A DNA stretch of 16,357 bases from Prevotella sp. UBA3288 (lineage in GTDB: Bacteria; Bacteroidota; Bacteroidia; Bacteroidales; Bacteroidaceae). Under the pieces are notes generated by a model that was not told the DNA's origin, did not search any database, and worked only from the letters and a program-made list of their open reading frames with translations. A program made the translations under genes and the position numbers. Where the stretch lies: NCBI GenBank assembly GCA_002361655.1, contig DETM01000058.1, forward strand, positions 265 through 16,621, written 5' to 3'. Numbering within the stretch: position 1 is the first letter of the stretch; each line of letters opens with the position of its first letter. Below, one piece after another: positions 1-6,204 of this stretch.

Positions 1-180
1 CGCCGCCAGGATGCCATCGGCACGCCCTACTGCGTCACCGTCGACCACGATACCCTGCAGGACGGCTGCGTCACGCTGCGCTTCCGCGACACCATGGCAC
101 AGGAACGTGTGAAGATCAGCGAACTGGCCTCTATCATTGAAGACAAGGTGAGCATCGCCAGCCTGCTGAAGAAACTGTAA
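1..180 (+). CDS. glyS: Glycyl-tRNA synthetase, C-terminal end (partial)
   Basis: Frame 1 is open from the window edge to TAA at 178-180, followed directly by a second in-frame TAA at 181-183. The 59 visible residues include [18 protein letters not shown] and [15 protein letters not shown]. These match the end of the anticodon-binding domain of the dimeric (eukaryote-like, single-chain) class II glycyl-tRNA synthetase, which charges tRNA-Gly in the cytoplasm. The catalytic core lies outside the window. The FKBP lipoprotein starts only 19 nt downstream with no terminator between, so the two are probably co-transcribed, as I recall for other Bacteroidales. Family recognition is from memory of the conserved TPxCVTVD...RDTxxQ block. 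Confidence 0.88.
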   Translation, partial: RRQDAIGTPYCVTVDHDTLQDGCVTLRFRDTMAQERVKISELASIIEDKVSIASLLKKL

Positions 181-199
181 TAACGAGAACACAACTATC

Positions 200-862
200 A
201 TGAGAATCCTGATACAGAAGATGGCACAAGCAACAAGGACAGCCCTCACCGCGGGTTGTCTCTGTTGTCTCTGTTGTCTTGTCTCCTCTTGTTCAGAGAC
301 CAGCGGCGAGGAAGACGAGTATGCCAACTGGCAGCAGCGCAACGAGGTCTATTTTGCTTCGCTGGCCGATTCGCTTAGCAAGGATCCCACGAAGTGGCGC
401 CGTATCAAAAATTTCTCCCTCGACCCAAACACAGAGGGTAAGGCTACCGATTATATCTATGTGAAGACCATCGCTCCGGGCGGCGACTCGGAGAGCCCTG
501 TATTCACCGACTCTGTGCGCATCAGTTATCAGGGACGTATCATCCCTACTACCAACTACCCGCAGGGAAAAGTGTTTGATGGTACTGTCTATGGCACTTA
601 TTCGATGGCCACCAACGCCACGACCCGTATGAAACTGTCGACCCTCGTGGTTGGTATGGAAACAGCCTTGCAACATATGCATCGGGGCGACTACTGGCGT
701 GTCTATATCCCTCAGGAGATGGGCTACGGCAATCGCGACCAGACCAGTTCGGGCATTCCTCCCTACAGTGTGCTGATCTTCGATTTGACGCTGGTTGATT
801 TCAGCCCTGCCGGACAGGCGATGCCTGCATGGAGTGCACGCCAGAAGGAATGGATTGACTGA
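200..862 (+). CDS. FKBP-type peptidyl-prolyl cis-trans isomerase, lipoprotein
   Basis: This 220-residue protein is predicted to catalyse prolyl cis-trans isomerisation during folding of exported proteins. A basic N-terminus and a Cys/Leu-rich hydrophobic stretch lead to a lipobox, V28-S-S-C31. The following SETSGEEDE is acidic, like Bacteroidetes surface-lipoprotein export signals. The FKBP domain spans about residues 100-202: VRISYQGRI (106-114), VFDGT (125-129), LVVGMETALQHMHRGDYWRVYIP (starts near 149) and the active-site loop around G185-I-P-P followed by VLIFDLTLVDF. The start at 200 fits the signal peptide; ATG at 221 would shorten its n-region but is possible. The hydrophobic core is encoded by a 9-bp tandem repeat. 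It sits between glyS and the ATPase gene (26-nt gap), probably in one operon. Confidence 0.9.
   Translation: MRILIQKMAQATRTALTAGCLCCLCCLVSSCSETSGEEDEYANWQQRNEVYFASLADSLSKDPTKWRRIKNFSLDPNTEGKATDYIYVKTIAPGGDSESPVFTDSVRISYQGRIIPTTNYPQGKVFDGTVYGTYSMATNATTRMKLSTLVVGMETALQHMHRGDYWRVYIPQEMGYGNRDQTSSGIPPYSVLIFDLTLVDFSPAGQAMPAWSARQKEWID
255..281 (+). repeat. 9-bp tandem repeat in signal-peptide coding region
   Basis: Three consecutive 9-bp units, GTTGTCTCT, GTTGTCTCT and GTTGTCTTG, encode the Cys/Leu-rich hydrophobic core (CLCCLCCL) of the FKBP lipoprotein signal sequence. Nine is a multiple of three, so changes in unit number would lengthen or shorten the h-region by three residues without a frameshift. 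Confidence 0.75.
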
Positions 863-888
863 CAGTGAAATCAGAGTAAAAAAGGCCT

Positions 889-1722
889 ATGACTATGCAG
901 AACGGTAAAGCGGCGAATGTCAAGTTTGCAGACTATATCCGGAAAATTGAGATTGACTCCCTTTGGAGCGGCAAGAAGCACATCGTGTGGAATCTGGATC
1001 CCCACGTCAATATCCTCAGTGGTATCAACGGGGTGGGCAAGAGTACAATATTGAATAAGGTGGTGAGAAGTGTCAATACCAATGGCGACTTGATAAACCA
1101 CCTACTGAAGGGGGTCCATGTGACGGCCAGTCCAGAGGATGCCACCCATGTGCGCTTCGACCTGATCCGATCACTCGACTCGCCGGTGCTTGACCTCGAC
1201 ACGATGGCTCATGTCGACACTCGCATCTCGTCGGCCCTCGACTTCCAACTCTACCATCTGCAGCGCAAGTATCTCGACTATCAGGTGAACATCGGCAACC
1301 GCATCATCGAGCAGTTGCAACGGGGTAATGCCGATGCAGCCCAACATCTGTCGCAGAAGAAGCAGCGCTTCCAGGATATGGTCGACAGCCTTTTTGCCGA
1401 GACCGGCAAGCGCATCGTCAGAACGGAGAATGAGATTCGCTTTACCCAGATTGGTGAGATGCTCGTGCCCTATCAACTCAGCAGCGGCGAGAAACAGATG
1501 CTGGCTATCCTGCTCACTGTTCTTGTCGAGGACGACCAGCCCTACGTGCTCTTTATGGACGAGCCGGAGGTCAGCCTGCATATCGAGTGGCAGAAACAAC
1601 TCATCGACCTGATACTTGAACTCAACCCCAACGTGCAGATCATCCTCACCACCCATAGTCCAGCCGTCATCATGAACGGCTGGGCCGACCGGGTGACGGA
1701 GGTCAGCGACATTGAAGTTTAA
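889..1722 (+). CDS. ABC-type AAA family ATPase (AAA_15/AAA_21-like), partner of DUF4435 protein
   Basis: This 277-residue protein has a complete ABC/SMC-type ATPase core: Walker A GINGVGKST (45-53), signature LSSGEKQ (197-203), Walker B VLFMDEPE with D224-E225, a D-loop-like SLH, and the H-loop TTHSP (H256). The region between Walker A and the signature is helical and charged (about 110-180) and may be a short coiled coil. There are no membrane segments, so it is probably soluble and not a transporter. Such ATPases paired with a DUF4435 or TOPRIM protein occur in OLD/Gabija/PARIS-like systems; AriA of PARIS is the closest idea, though this protein looks shorter than typical AriA. ATG at 889 follows AAAAAAGG; ATG at 895 is an alternative. 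The gene lies 26 nt after the FKBP gene and 35 nt before the DUF4435 gene. The family call is firm; the biological role is inferred. Confidence 0.85.
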   Translation: MTMQNGKAANVKFADYIRKIEIDSLWSGKKHIVWNLDPHVNILSGINGVGKSTILNKVVRSVNTNGDLINHLLKGVHVTASPEDATHVRFDLIRSLDSPVLDLDTMAHVDTRISSALDFQLYHLQRKYLDYQVNIGNRIIEQLQRGNADAAQHLSQKKQRFQDMVDSLFAETGKRIVRTENEIRFTQIGEMLVPYQLSSGEKQMLAILLTVLVEDDQPYVLFMDEPEVSLHIEWQKQLIDLILELNPNVQIILTTHSPAVIMNGWADRVTEVSDIEV

Positions 1723-1723
1723 C

Positions 1724-1744
1724 ATTCAATTTTCAACTCTCAAT
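1724..1744 (+). repeat. Heptad tract at ATPase/DUF4435 junction
   Basis: Immediately after the TAA stop (1720-1722) come three 7-bp units, ATTCAAT, TTTCAAC and TCTCAAT, followed by TCT. They fill most of the 35-nt gap to the next start codon and no Shine-Dalgarno sequence is evident. It belongs to a family of similar 7-8 bp tracts at other junctions in this window. Confidence 0.65.
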
Positions 1745-1757
1745 TCTTGCCATCGCT

Positions 1758-2786
1758 ATGGGCAGCAGACTGACCGATAACCTGAACAACCGCTACTTTC
1801 AGGCTGCCAATGCCCTGAAAGGCAAGGACGCCCGTAGGCGTATCGTGGCTTATGTGGAGAGTTACGACGATATCTATTTCTGGCGCACGGTGCTGAGCCG
1901 CTTCGAGAACGATCAGCGCTATTTTGAAGTGATGCTTCCGTCGAAGGGCAGTCTCAGTCGGGGCAAGAAGTCGGTGCTGATGAATTTTCTTAAAGAGAGT
2001 TCTTCCGGTGGTGAGACCGAAAAACTGGGCCCAAGTATGATAGCCTGTGTCGATGCCGACTACGACTATTTGATGCAGGGGGCCACCCAACAGTCGCGCA
2101 TGGTGCTCCGTAGTCCGTATGTCTTCCATACCTATGTCTACGCTATCGAGAACTTCCAATGCTACGCCCCTTCCCTCCACGATGTCTGTGTGGCTGTCAC
2201 GCTCAATGACCATCGTATCATGGACTTCTGCGACTATTTCCAACATTACAGCGAGGCGGTATTCCCGCTGTTCGTCTGGTCGGTGTGGGCTTATCGCACC
2301 GGTCATCACGGACGTTTCTCGCTATCCGACTTCAATCGCGTCACCGACCCGGGTGGTTTCACCATCCAGAATCCCGATGCCTCGATTGTCAATATCCGCC
2401 GTAAAGTGCAGGCGAAGGTGCGCGAATTGCAGCGCATCTTCCCCGGTCATAAGGAGGACTATCTGAAACTGAAGGAAGAAATAAAGGCTTTGGGCGTTAC
2501 CCCCCAGACCACCTATTTGTATATGCAGGGCCATCACCTGTTCGACACCGTTGTGGCTCCTATTCTTGTCAAGGTGTGCAATTATCTGCGTCAGGAGCGT
2601 CAGAACGAGATTTATCATGCTCAGGCACACAAGACCCAGAAACGCAACGAGATGTCGTGCTATGAGAACTCGCAGCAGGATGTCAAGGTGATGCTCAAGA
2701 AAAATGCCGGCTATATGCTGTGCGACCGTTTCCTGCAAGTGCAGGAAGATGTGCGTCGCTGCTTAGAACAGAAACGTGATGAGTGA
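1758..2786 (+). CDS. DUF4435 domain protein (TOPRIM-like), AriB-type partner of the ATPase
   Basis: This 342-residue soluble protein carries features I associate with DUF4435, a TOPRIM-fold family. An early acidic motif YVESYDDIYFW has E34 and D37-D38, and after a predicted beta/alpha unit comes CVDADYDYL with D99, D101 and D103, the DxD-type metal-binding pattern. YAIENFQCY follows, as expected in the family. The C-terminal half is helical and charged, with no clear motif. In PARIS, the DUF4435 protein AriB is a TOPRIM nuclease held by the AAA ATPase AriA and released on phage sensing. The same gene pairing here suggests a related sensor/nuclease pair, but substrate and trigger are unknown. 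Its last codons overlap the mutY start, implying translational coupling. Start at 1758 is the first ATG after the upstream gene. Confidence 0.78.
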   Translation: MGSRLTDNLNNRYFQAANALKGKDARRRIVAYVESYDDIYFWRTVLSRFENDQRYFEVMLPSKGSLSRGKKSVLMNFLKESSSGGETEKLGPSMIACVDADYDYLMQGATQQSRMVLRSPYVFHTYVYAIENFQCYAPSLHDVCVAVTLNDHRIMDFCDYFQHYSEAVFPLFVWSVWAYRTGHHGRFSLSDFNRVTDPGGFTIQNPDASIVNIRRKVQAKVRELQRIFPGHKEDYLKLKEEIKALGVTPQTTYLYMQGHHLFDTVVAPILVKVCNYLRQERQNEIYHAQAHKTQKRNEMSCYENSQQDVKVMLKKNAGYMLCDRFLQVQEDVRRCLEQKRDE

Positions 2787-3858
2787 GTTTGCTCTGACCT
2801 TGCTTGAATGGTTTCGTGAAAACGGGCGCGACTTGCCTTGGCGGCATACCGACGATCCTTATGCCATTTGGTTGTCGGAAATAATCCTTCAGCAGACACA
2901 AGTGAAGCAAGGCCAGGACTATTGGCTGCGCTTCATACGTCGCTGGCCGACGGTGGAGCAATTAGCGGAGGCTACGGAGGATGAGGTGCTGCGCGAGTGG
3001 CAGGGACTGGGCTACTACTCGAGAGCCCGCAACCTGCATTTCGCTGCCCGTCAGATAGTGCAGATGGGTGGCTTCCCTCAGACCTTAGATGGCATCAAAC
3101 GGTTGAAGGGCGTAGGCGATTATACGGCGGCAGCCATCGGGTCGATAGCCTTCGGACTGCCTGTCGCCGTGGTCGACGGGAATGTTTATCGGGTGCTGAG
3201 TCGTCACTTCGGCATCGCTACGCCCATCGACACCACCGAAGGCAAGAAACTCTTTGCTGCTCTGGCGCAAGACTTGCTACCGGTGTACCTGGAGAAGTCT
3301 CAACAATCCACTAACCTATCTGACAGCGAGGGGCTGAGGGTGAGTCTTTACAATCAAGCCATCATGGACTTCGGTGCTATTCAGTGCACCCCCCAGTCGC
3401 CACGTTGTCTGCTGTGTCCGCTGCAGGAGTCGTGTGTGGCTCTGCGAGAGGGCAGGGTGGGGCTGTTGCCTGTGAAACAGAAGACGTTGCAAGTGAAGGA
3501 GCGCCACCTTATTTATATATATATAAGGTATAAGGGGCAGACAGCCATCCGCCGACGGGGCGACGGTGATATATGGCAGGGGCTGTATGAGCCCATACTA
3601 ATTGATAATGGACAATGTACAATGGACAATTGGGCTGAGCAGAATCATTATCAATTATCAGTGGACAATTGTCAATTACTTGCAAAGCAAGTGAAGCATG
3701 TGCTGACCCACCGAGTACTGATGGCCGACTTCTACCTGTGGGAACCCGAGAAACGCCCCGTGTTGCCCGAAGGCTATTTCTGGATAGACGAGGCTGGCTT
3801 CGACGGCTATGCCAAGCCCAGGTTGGTGGAACGGCTGATTGAAACTTTGCATCGGTAG
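2779..3858 (+). CDS. mutY: A/G-specific adenine DNA glycosylase MutY
   Basis: MutY removes adenine mispaired with 8-oxoguanine or G in base-excision repair. Visible parts are WLSEIILQQTQV with catalytic E34 (E. coli E37), a helix-hairpin-helix around LKGVGDYTAAAI (K110-G-V-G113), VVDGNVYRV with D133 (E. coli D138), and a [4Fe-4S] motif C203-x6-C210-x2-C213-x5-C219. A NUDIX-like C-terminal 8-oxoG-recognition domain runs from about residue 235 to the end, with VKHVLTHR. I chose ATG 2779, which overlaps the DUF4435 stop by 8 nt; GTG at 2776 in the same frame would add one residue. Two oddities: about 10-15 extra residues (SQQSTNLSDSEGLRV) before NQAIMDFGA, and a linker of the NUDIX domain (residues about 274-301) encoded by AT-rich heptad repeats. 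The neighbours hint at a DNA-repair or defence operon. Confidence 0.93.
   Translation: MSEFALTLLEWFRENGRDLPWRHTDDPYAIWLSEIILQQTQVKQGQDYWLRFIRRWPTVEQLAEATEDEVLREWQGLGYYSRARNLHFAARQIVQMGGFPQTLDGIKRLKGVGDYTAAAIGSIAFGLPVAVVDGNVYRVLSRHFGIATPIDTTEGKKLFAALAQDLLPVYLEKSQQSTNLSDSEGLRVSLYNQAIMDFGAIQCTPQSPRCLLCPLQESCVALREGRVGLLPVKQKTLQVKERHLIYIYIRYKGQTAIRRRGDGDIWQGLYEPILIDNGQCTMDNWAEQNHYQLSVDNCQLLAKQVKHVLTHRVLMADFYLWEPEKRPVLPEGYFWIDEAGFDGYAKPRLVERLIETLHR
3506..3529 (+). repeat. TA-rich inverted repeat within mutY
   Basis: ACCTTAT (3506-3512) and ATAAGGT (3523-3529) are exact inverted repeats around an alternating TA run. The segment encodes the hydrophobic strand HLIYIYIRYKG at the start of the NUDIX-like domain, so it is translated; the palindrome may be a by-product of alternating Tyr/Ile codons. 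Confidence 0.5.
3600..3677 (+). repeat. Two-armed heptad repeat element inside the mutY reading frame
   Basis: Five 7-bp units (AATTGAT, AATGGAC, AATGTAC, AATGGAC, AATTGGG; 3600-3634) are followed by an 8-bp gap and five units of opposite polarity (AATCATT, ATCAATT, ATCAGTG, GACAATT, GTCAATT; 3643-3677). An exact 12-bp inverted repeat, TAATTGATAATG (3599-3610) and CATTATCAATTA (3646-3657), joins the arms. TGGACAATTG occurs at 3623-3632 and 3662-3671. The whole element is 78 bp, or 26 codons, so mutY stays open through it. It encodes the variable linker before VKHVLTHR of the NUDIX-like domain. The units resemble the intergenic tract at 5408-5428 (AATTGAT, AATTGAC). Confidence 0.8.
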
Positions 3859-3878
3859 TGTAATAAAGTTTGTAAAAA

Positions 3879-3911
3879 TTTAGGTCGTTTCATTTTCTTT
3901 TCGTAACTTTG
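3879..3911 (+). promoter_or_regulatory. Bacteroidetes-type promoter for aldA-lutABC
   Basis: TAACTTTG at 3904-3911 matches the Bacteroidetes -7 box TAnnTTTG exactly. A weak -33 candidate, TTTA at 3879-3882, lies about 21 nt upstream. The site is in the 93-nt gap after mutY and 40 nt before the aldA ATG, so the leader would be about 35 nt. No attenuator or riboswitch structure is visible in such a short leader. Confidence 0.65.
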
Positions 3912-3951
3912 TGGGCAGATTCATCTACTAATAACAAAAACCAATACACGT

Positions 3952-5394
3952 ATGAAAGACTTAAAGATGTACATCGACGGCCAGTTCTGCGAAAGTTCGA
4001 ACGGCAAGTGGATCGAAGTGTTGAATCCCTCGACAGAGGAAGTGATTTCCCGTCAGCCGGAAGGTACTGTAGAGGATGTGAACCGTGCGCTGGATGCAGC
4101 CCGTGCTGCCCAGAAGGCGTGGGCGAAGACTCCCGCTATCGAGCGTGCTCAGTATCTGCTGAAGATGGCTGCCGGTATCAAGGCCCGCCAGGAGGAGTTC
4201 ACCGAGATTATTATGCGCGAACAAGGCAAGACCCGCAACTGGGCCTCTATCGAGGTGGGTGCCACCATCGCCTATTTTGAATACATGGCTTCGTTTGCCC
4301 GTCATATCGAGGGTGAGATTATTCCCAGCGACCGTCCCAACGAGACCATTCTGCTGACGAAGAAGCCCATCGGTGTGGTGGCAGGCATCTTGCCCTGGAA
4401 CTTCCCCTTCTTCCTCATCGCCCGCAAGGCCGGTGCTGCACTGATTGCCGGTTGTACCATCGTCATCAAACCTTCGCAGTTGACACCCGAGAACTGCACC
4501 GAGTTTGCCAAGGTGGTGGCTGAGACGGGTCTGCCCGCAGGTGTCATTAATATCGTGACCGGCAAGGGCAGCGTCATCGGCAATGAGATGGCTGGTTCGC
4601 CGAAGATTGACATCGTGTCGGTGACCGGCTCCGTATCGGCCGGCGAGAGCATCATGGCTGCTGCATCGAAGAATATCACGAAGGTGAGCCTCGAGTTGGG
4701 CGGCAAGGCTCCCGCCATCGTCTGCAAGGATGCCGACTTGGAGCGCGCAGCCCAGTGGATTGTTGACTCGCGTATCGGCAACAACGGTCAGATCTGTAAC
4801 AACGCTGAGCGTGTCTATGTACAGAAAGAGGTGAAGGCTGCCTTCACGGAGATTCTGGTTAAGAAGATGGCTGCCGTCAAGGTGGGCGATCCCTGTCAGG
4901 ATGCTACTGTCGATATGGGTCCGTTGGTAGAGAAGCGTGCACTGGAGAGTGTCAGCGAGAAGGTGGAGCGCGCTATCAAACAGGGTGCCAAGTTGCTCTG
5001 CGGTGGCAAGCGCGTCGGCGACAAGGGCTACTTCTATGCCGCCACTGTGCTGGACAACTGCACACAGGATATGGACATCATCCACGAGGAGACCTTCGGA
5101 CCGGTCATCCCGCTGGTAGAGTTTGATACCATCGACCAGGTCATTGCTTGGGCCAACGATTGCGAGTACGGTTTGGCATCGAGCATCTTCACCAAGGACC
5201 TGAACATCGCCACGAAGGCCTGCCGTGAACTGGAGTTTGGCGAGACCTATATCAATCGCGAACACTTCGAAGCCATCCAGGGCTTCCATGCCGGTGTAAA
5301 GAAGAGCGGCATCGGTGGTGCCGACGGCAAGCACGGCGTGGAGGAATACCTCGTCACCCACGTCACCTATCTGGATACTTGGGAGGATATGTAA
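3952..5394 (+). CDS. aldA: NAD-dependent aldehyde dehydrogenase, AldA-type (lactaldehyde dehydrogenase)
   Basis: This 480-residue protein matches the ALDH superfamily over its full length and reads very like E. coli AldA: MYIDGQF, EGEIIPSDRP, GILPWNFPFFLIARK, VTGSVSAGE, ITKVSLELGGKAPAIV and FGETYINREHFEA. Expected active-site residues are N150 (PWNF), K173 (IKPS), general base E248 (LELGG) and catalytic C282 (GQICNNAERV). It would oxidise L-lactaldehyde to L-lactate with NAD+, a step after L-fucose or L-rhamnose breakdown; glycolaldehyde is another AldA substrate. The three lactate-oxidation genes follow immediately, which supports lactaldehyde over succinate semialdehyde. It is the first gene of its operon, with a promoter at 3904-3911 and an A-rich region instead of a Shine-Dalgarno sequence before the ATG. 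The class is certain; the substrate is a strong inference. Confidence 0.9.
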   Translation: MKDLKMYIDGQFCESSNGKWIEVLNPSTEEVISRQPEGTVEDVNRALDAARAAQKAWAKTPAIERAQYLLKMAAGIKARQEEFTEIIMREQGKTRNWASIEVGATIAYFEYMASFARHIEGEIIPSDRPNETILLTKKPIGVVAGILPWNFPFFLIARKAGAALIAGCTIVIKPSQLTPENCTEFAKVVAETGLPAGVINIVTGKGSVIGNEMAGSPKIDIVSVTGSVSAGESIMAAASKNITKVSLELGGKAPAIVCKDADLERAAQWIVDSRIGNNGQICNNAERVYVQKEVKAAFTEILVKKMAAVKVGDPCQDATVDMGPLVEKRALESVSEKVERAIKQGAKLLCGGKRVGDKGYFYAATVLDNCTQDMDIIHEETFGPVIPLVEFDTIDQVIAWANDCEYGLASSIFTKDLNIATKACRELEFGETYINREHFEAIQGFHAGVKKSGIGGADGKHGVEEYLVTHVTYLDTWEDM

Positions 5395-5407
5395 ATTAAG
5401 CGTAAAG

Positions 5408-5428
5408 AATTGATAATTGACAATTCCT
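5408..5428 (+). repeat. Heptad tract at aldA/lutA junction
   Basis: Three 7-bp units, AATTGAT, AATTGAC and AATTCCT, occupy the middle of the 38-nt gap between aldA and lutA. The first two are the same unit type as the element inside mutY (3600-3677). Confidence 0.65.
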
Positions 5429-5432
5429 TATA

Positions 5433-6167
5433 ATGAAGATAGGATTGTTTGTTCCCTGCTATGTCGACACGCTCTATCCTGAGGTGGGCGTGTCGACATA
5501 CAGGCTATTGAAGAGCCTTGCACTCGATGTGGAATATCCCGAACGGCAGACCTGCTGTGGACAGCCTATGGGCAACGCCGGCTTCGAGCGTATGGCAGAG
5601 CCGTTGGCGCAGAAGTTTGATGAACTCTTTGCCCCTTACGACTATGTGGTGGCTCCTTCGGCCAGTTGTGCAGCCTATGTACGCTGTTTCCACCCCAACC
5701 TGATGAAAGGTCGCTCATGCGATGCCGCCGGGAAAACGGTGGACATCGTGGAGTTTCTGCATGACGTGCTGAAAGTGACGAGTCTGAAGGCCAAGTTCCC
5801 CTACAAGGTCAGCGTCCACAACTCGTGCCACGGCGTGCGTGAACTGGGCCTCTCGTCGCCATCGGAGCGCAATGTGCCCAAGTTCAATAAGATTATCGAC
5901 CTGCTGCGGTTGGTGGAGGGCATAGAAGTGGTAGAGCCTGAGCGTCCAGACGAGTGTTGTGGCTTCGGCGGTATGTTCGCCGTCGAGGAGCAGGCCGTCA
6001 GCCGTCGTATGGGTATTGACAAGGTGAAACGGCATATCGCCACCGGCGCACAGTATGTCACCGGTCCCGACTCGTCGTGTCTGATGCACATGCAGGGCAT
6101 CGCCGAGAAGGAGCGCCTGCCCATCTCGTTTATCCACGTTGTGCAGATTCTGGCGGCAGGTTTGTAA
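5433..6167 (+). CDS. lutA: L-lactate oxidation Fe-S protein LutA (LldE/YkgE family)
   Basis: This 244-residue protein has two cysteine-rich CCG domains. The first holds C9 (VPCYVDTLYPEVG), C41-C42-G (TCCGQPMGNAGF) and SxSC at C79. The second holds NSCHG at C132, ECCGFGGMF at C175-C176 and PDSSC near residue 215. This is the typical arrangement of LutA/LldE, the small CCG subunit of the LutABC complex that oxidises L-lactate to pyruvate, probably passing electrons through Fe-S clusters to the respiratory chain. The length agrees with the family. There are no signal peptide or membrane segments. It is followed 37 nt later by lutB and then by lutC, the conserved order. The start is the first ATG after the repeat tract and gives the standard MKIGLFVPCYVD beginning. 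Confidence 0.92.
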   Translation: MKIGLFVPCYVDTLYPEVGVSTYRLLKSLALDVEYPERQTCCGQPMGNAGFERMAEPLAQKFDELFAPYDYVVAPSASCAAYVRCFHPNLMKGRSCDAAGKTVDIVEFLHDVLKVTSLKAKFPYKVSVHNSCHGVRELGLSSPSERNVPKFNKIIDLLRLVEGIEVVEPERPDECCGFGGMFAVEEQAVSRRMGIDKVKRHIATGAQYVTGPDSSCLMHMQGIAEKERLPISFIHVVQILAAGL

Positions 6168-6170
6168 AGT

Positions 6171-6199
6171 GTCAATCGTAAATCGTCAAATTGTAAATC
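6171..6199 (+). repeat. Heptad tract at lutA/lutB junction
   Basis: Units GTCAATC, GTAAATC, GTCAAATT (8 bp) and GTAAATC run from 6171 to 6199 and fill nearly the whole 37-nt gap between lutA and lutB. The unit sequence differs from the other tracts but the period and placement are the same. Confidence 0.6.
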
Positions 6200-6204
6200 A
6201 ATAG

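Noticed and set aside
3506..3529. TA-rich palindrome as an internal promoter or terminator in mutY
   Set aside because: It encodes a plausible hydrophobic beta-strand of the NUDIX-like domain and lacks a GC-rich stem or a TAnnTTTG box.
3961..5361. 466-codon open frame on the - strand opposite aldA
   Set aside because: It is a mirror frame of a highly conserved aldehyde dehydrogenase; the translation is rich in His, Leu and Asp and matches no family, and no promoter or start signal supports it.
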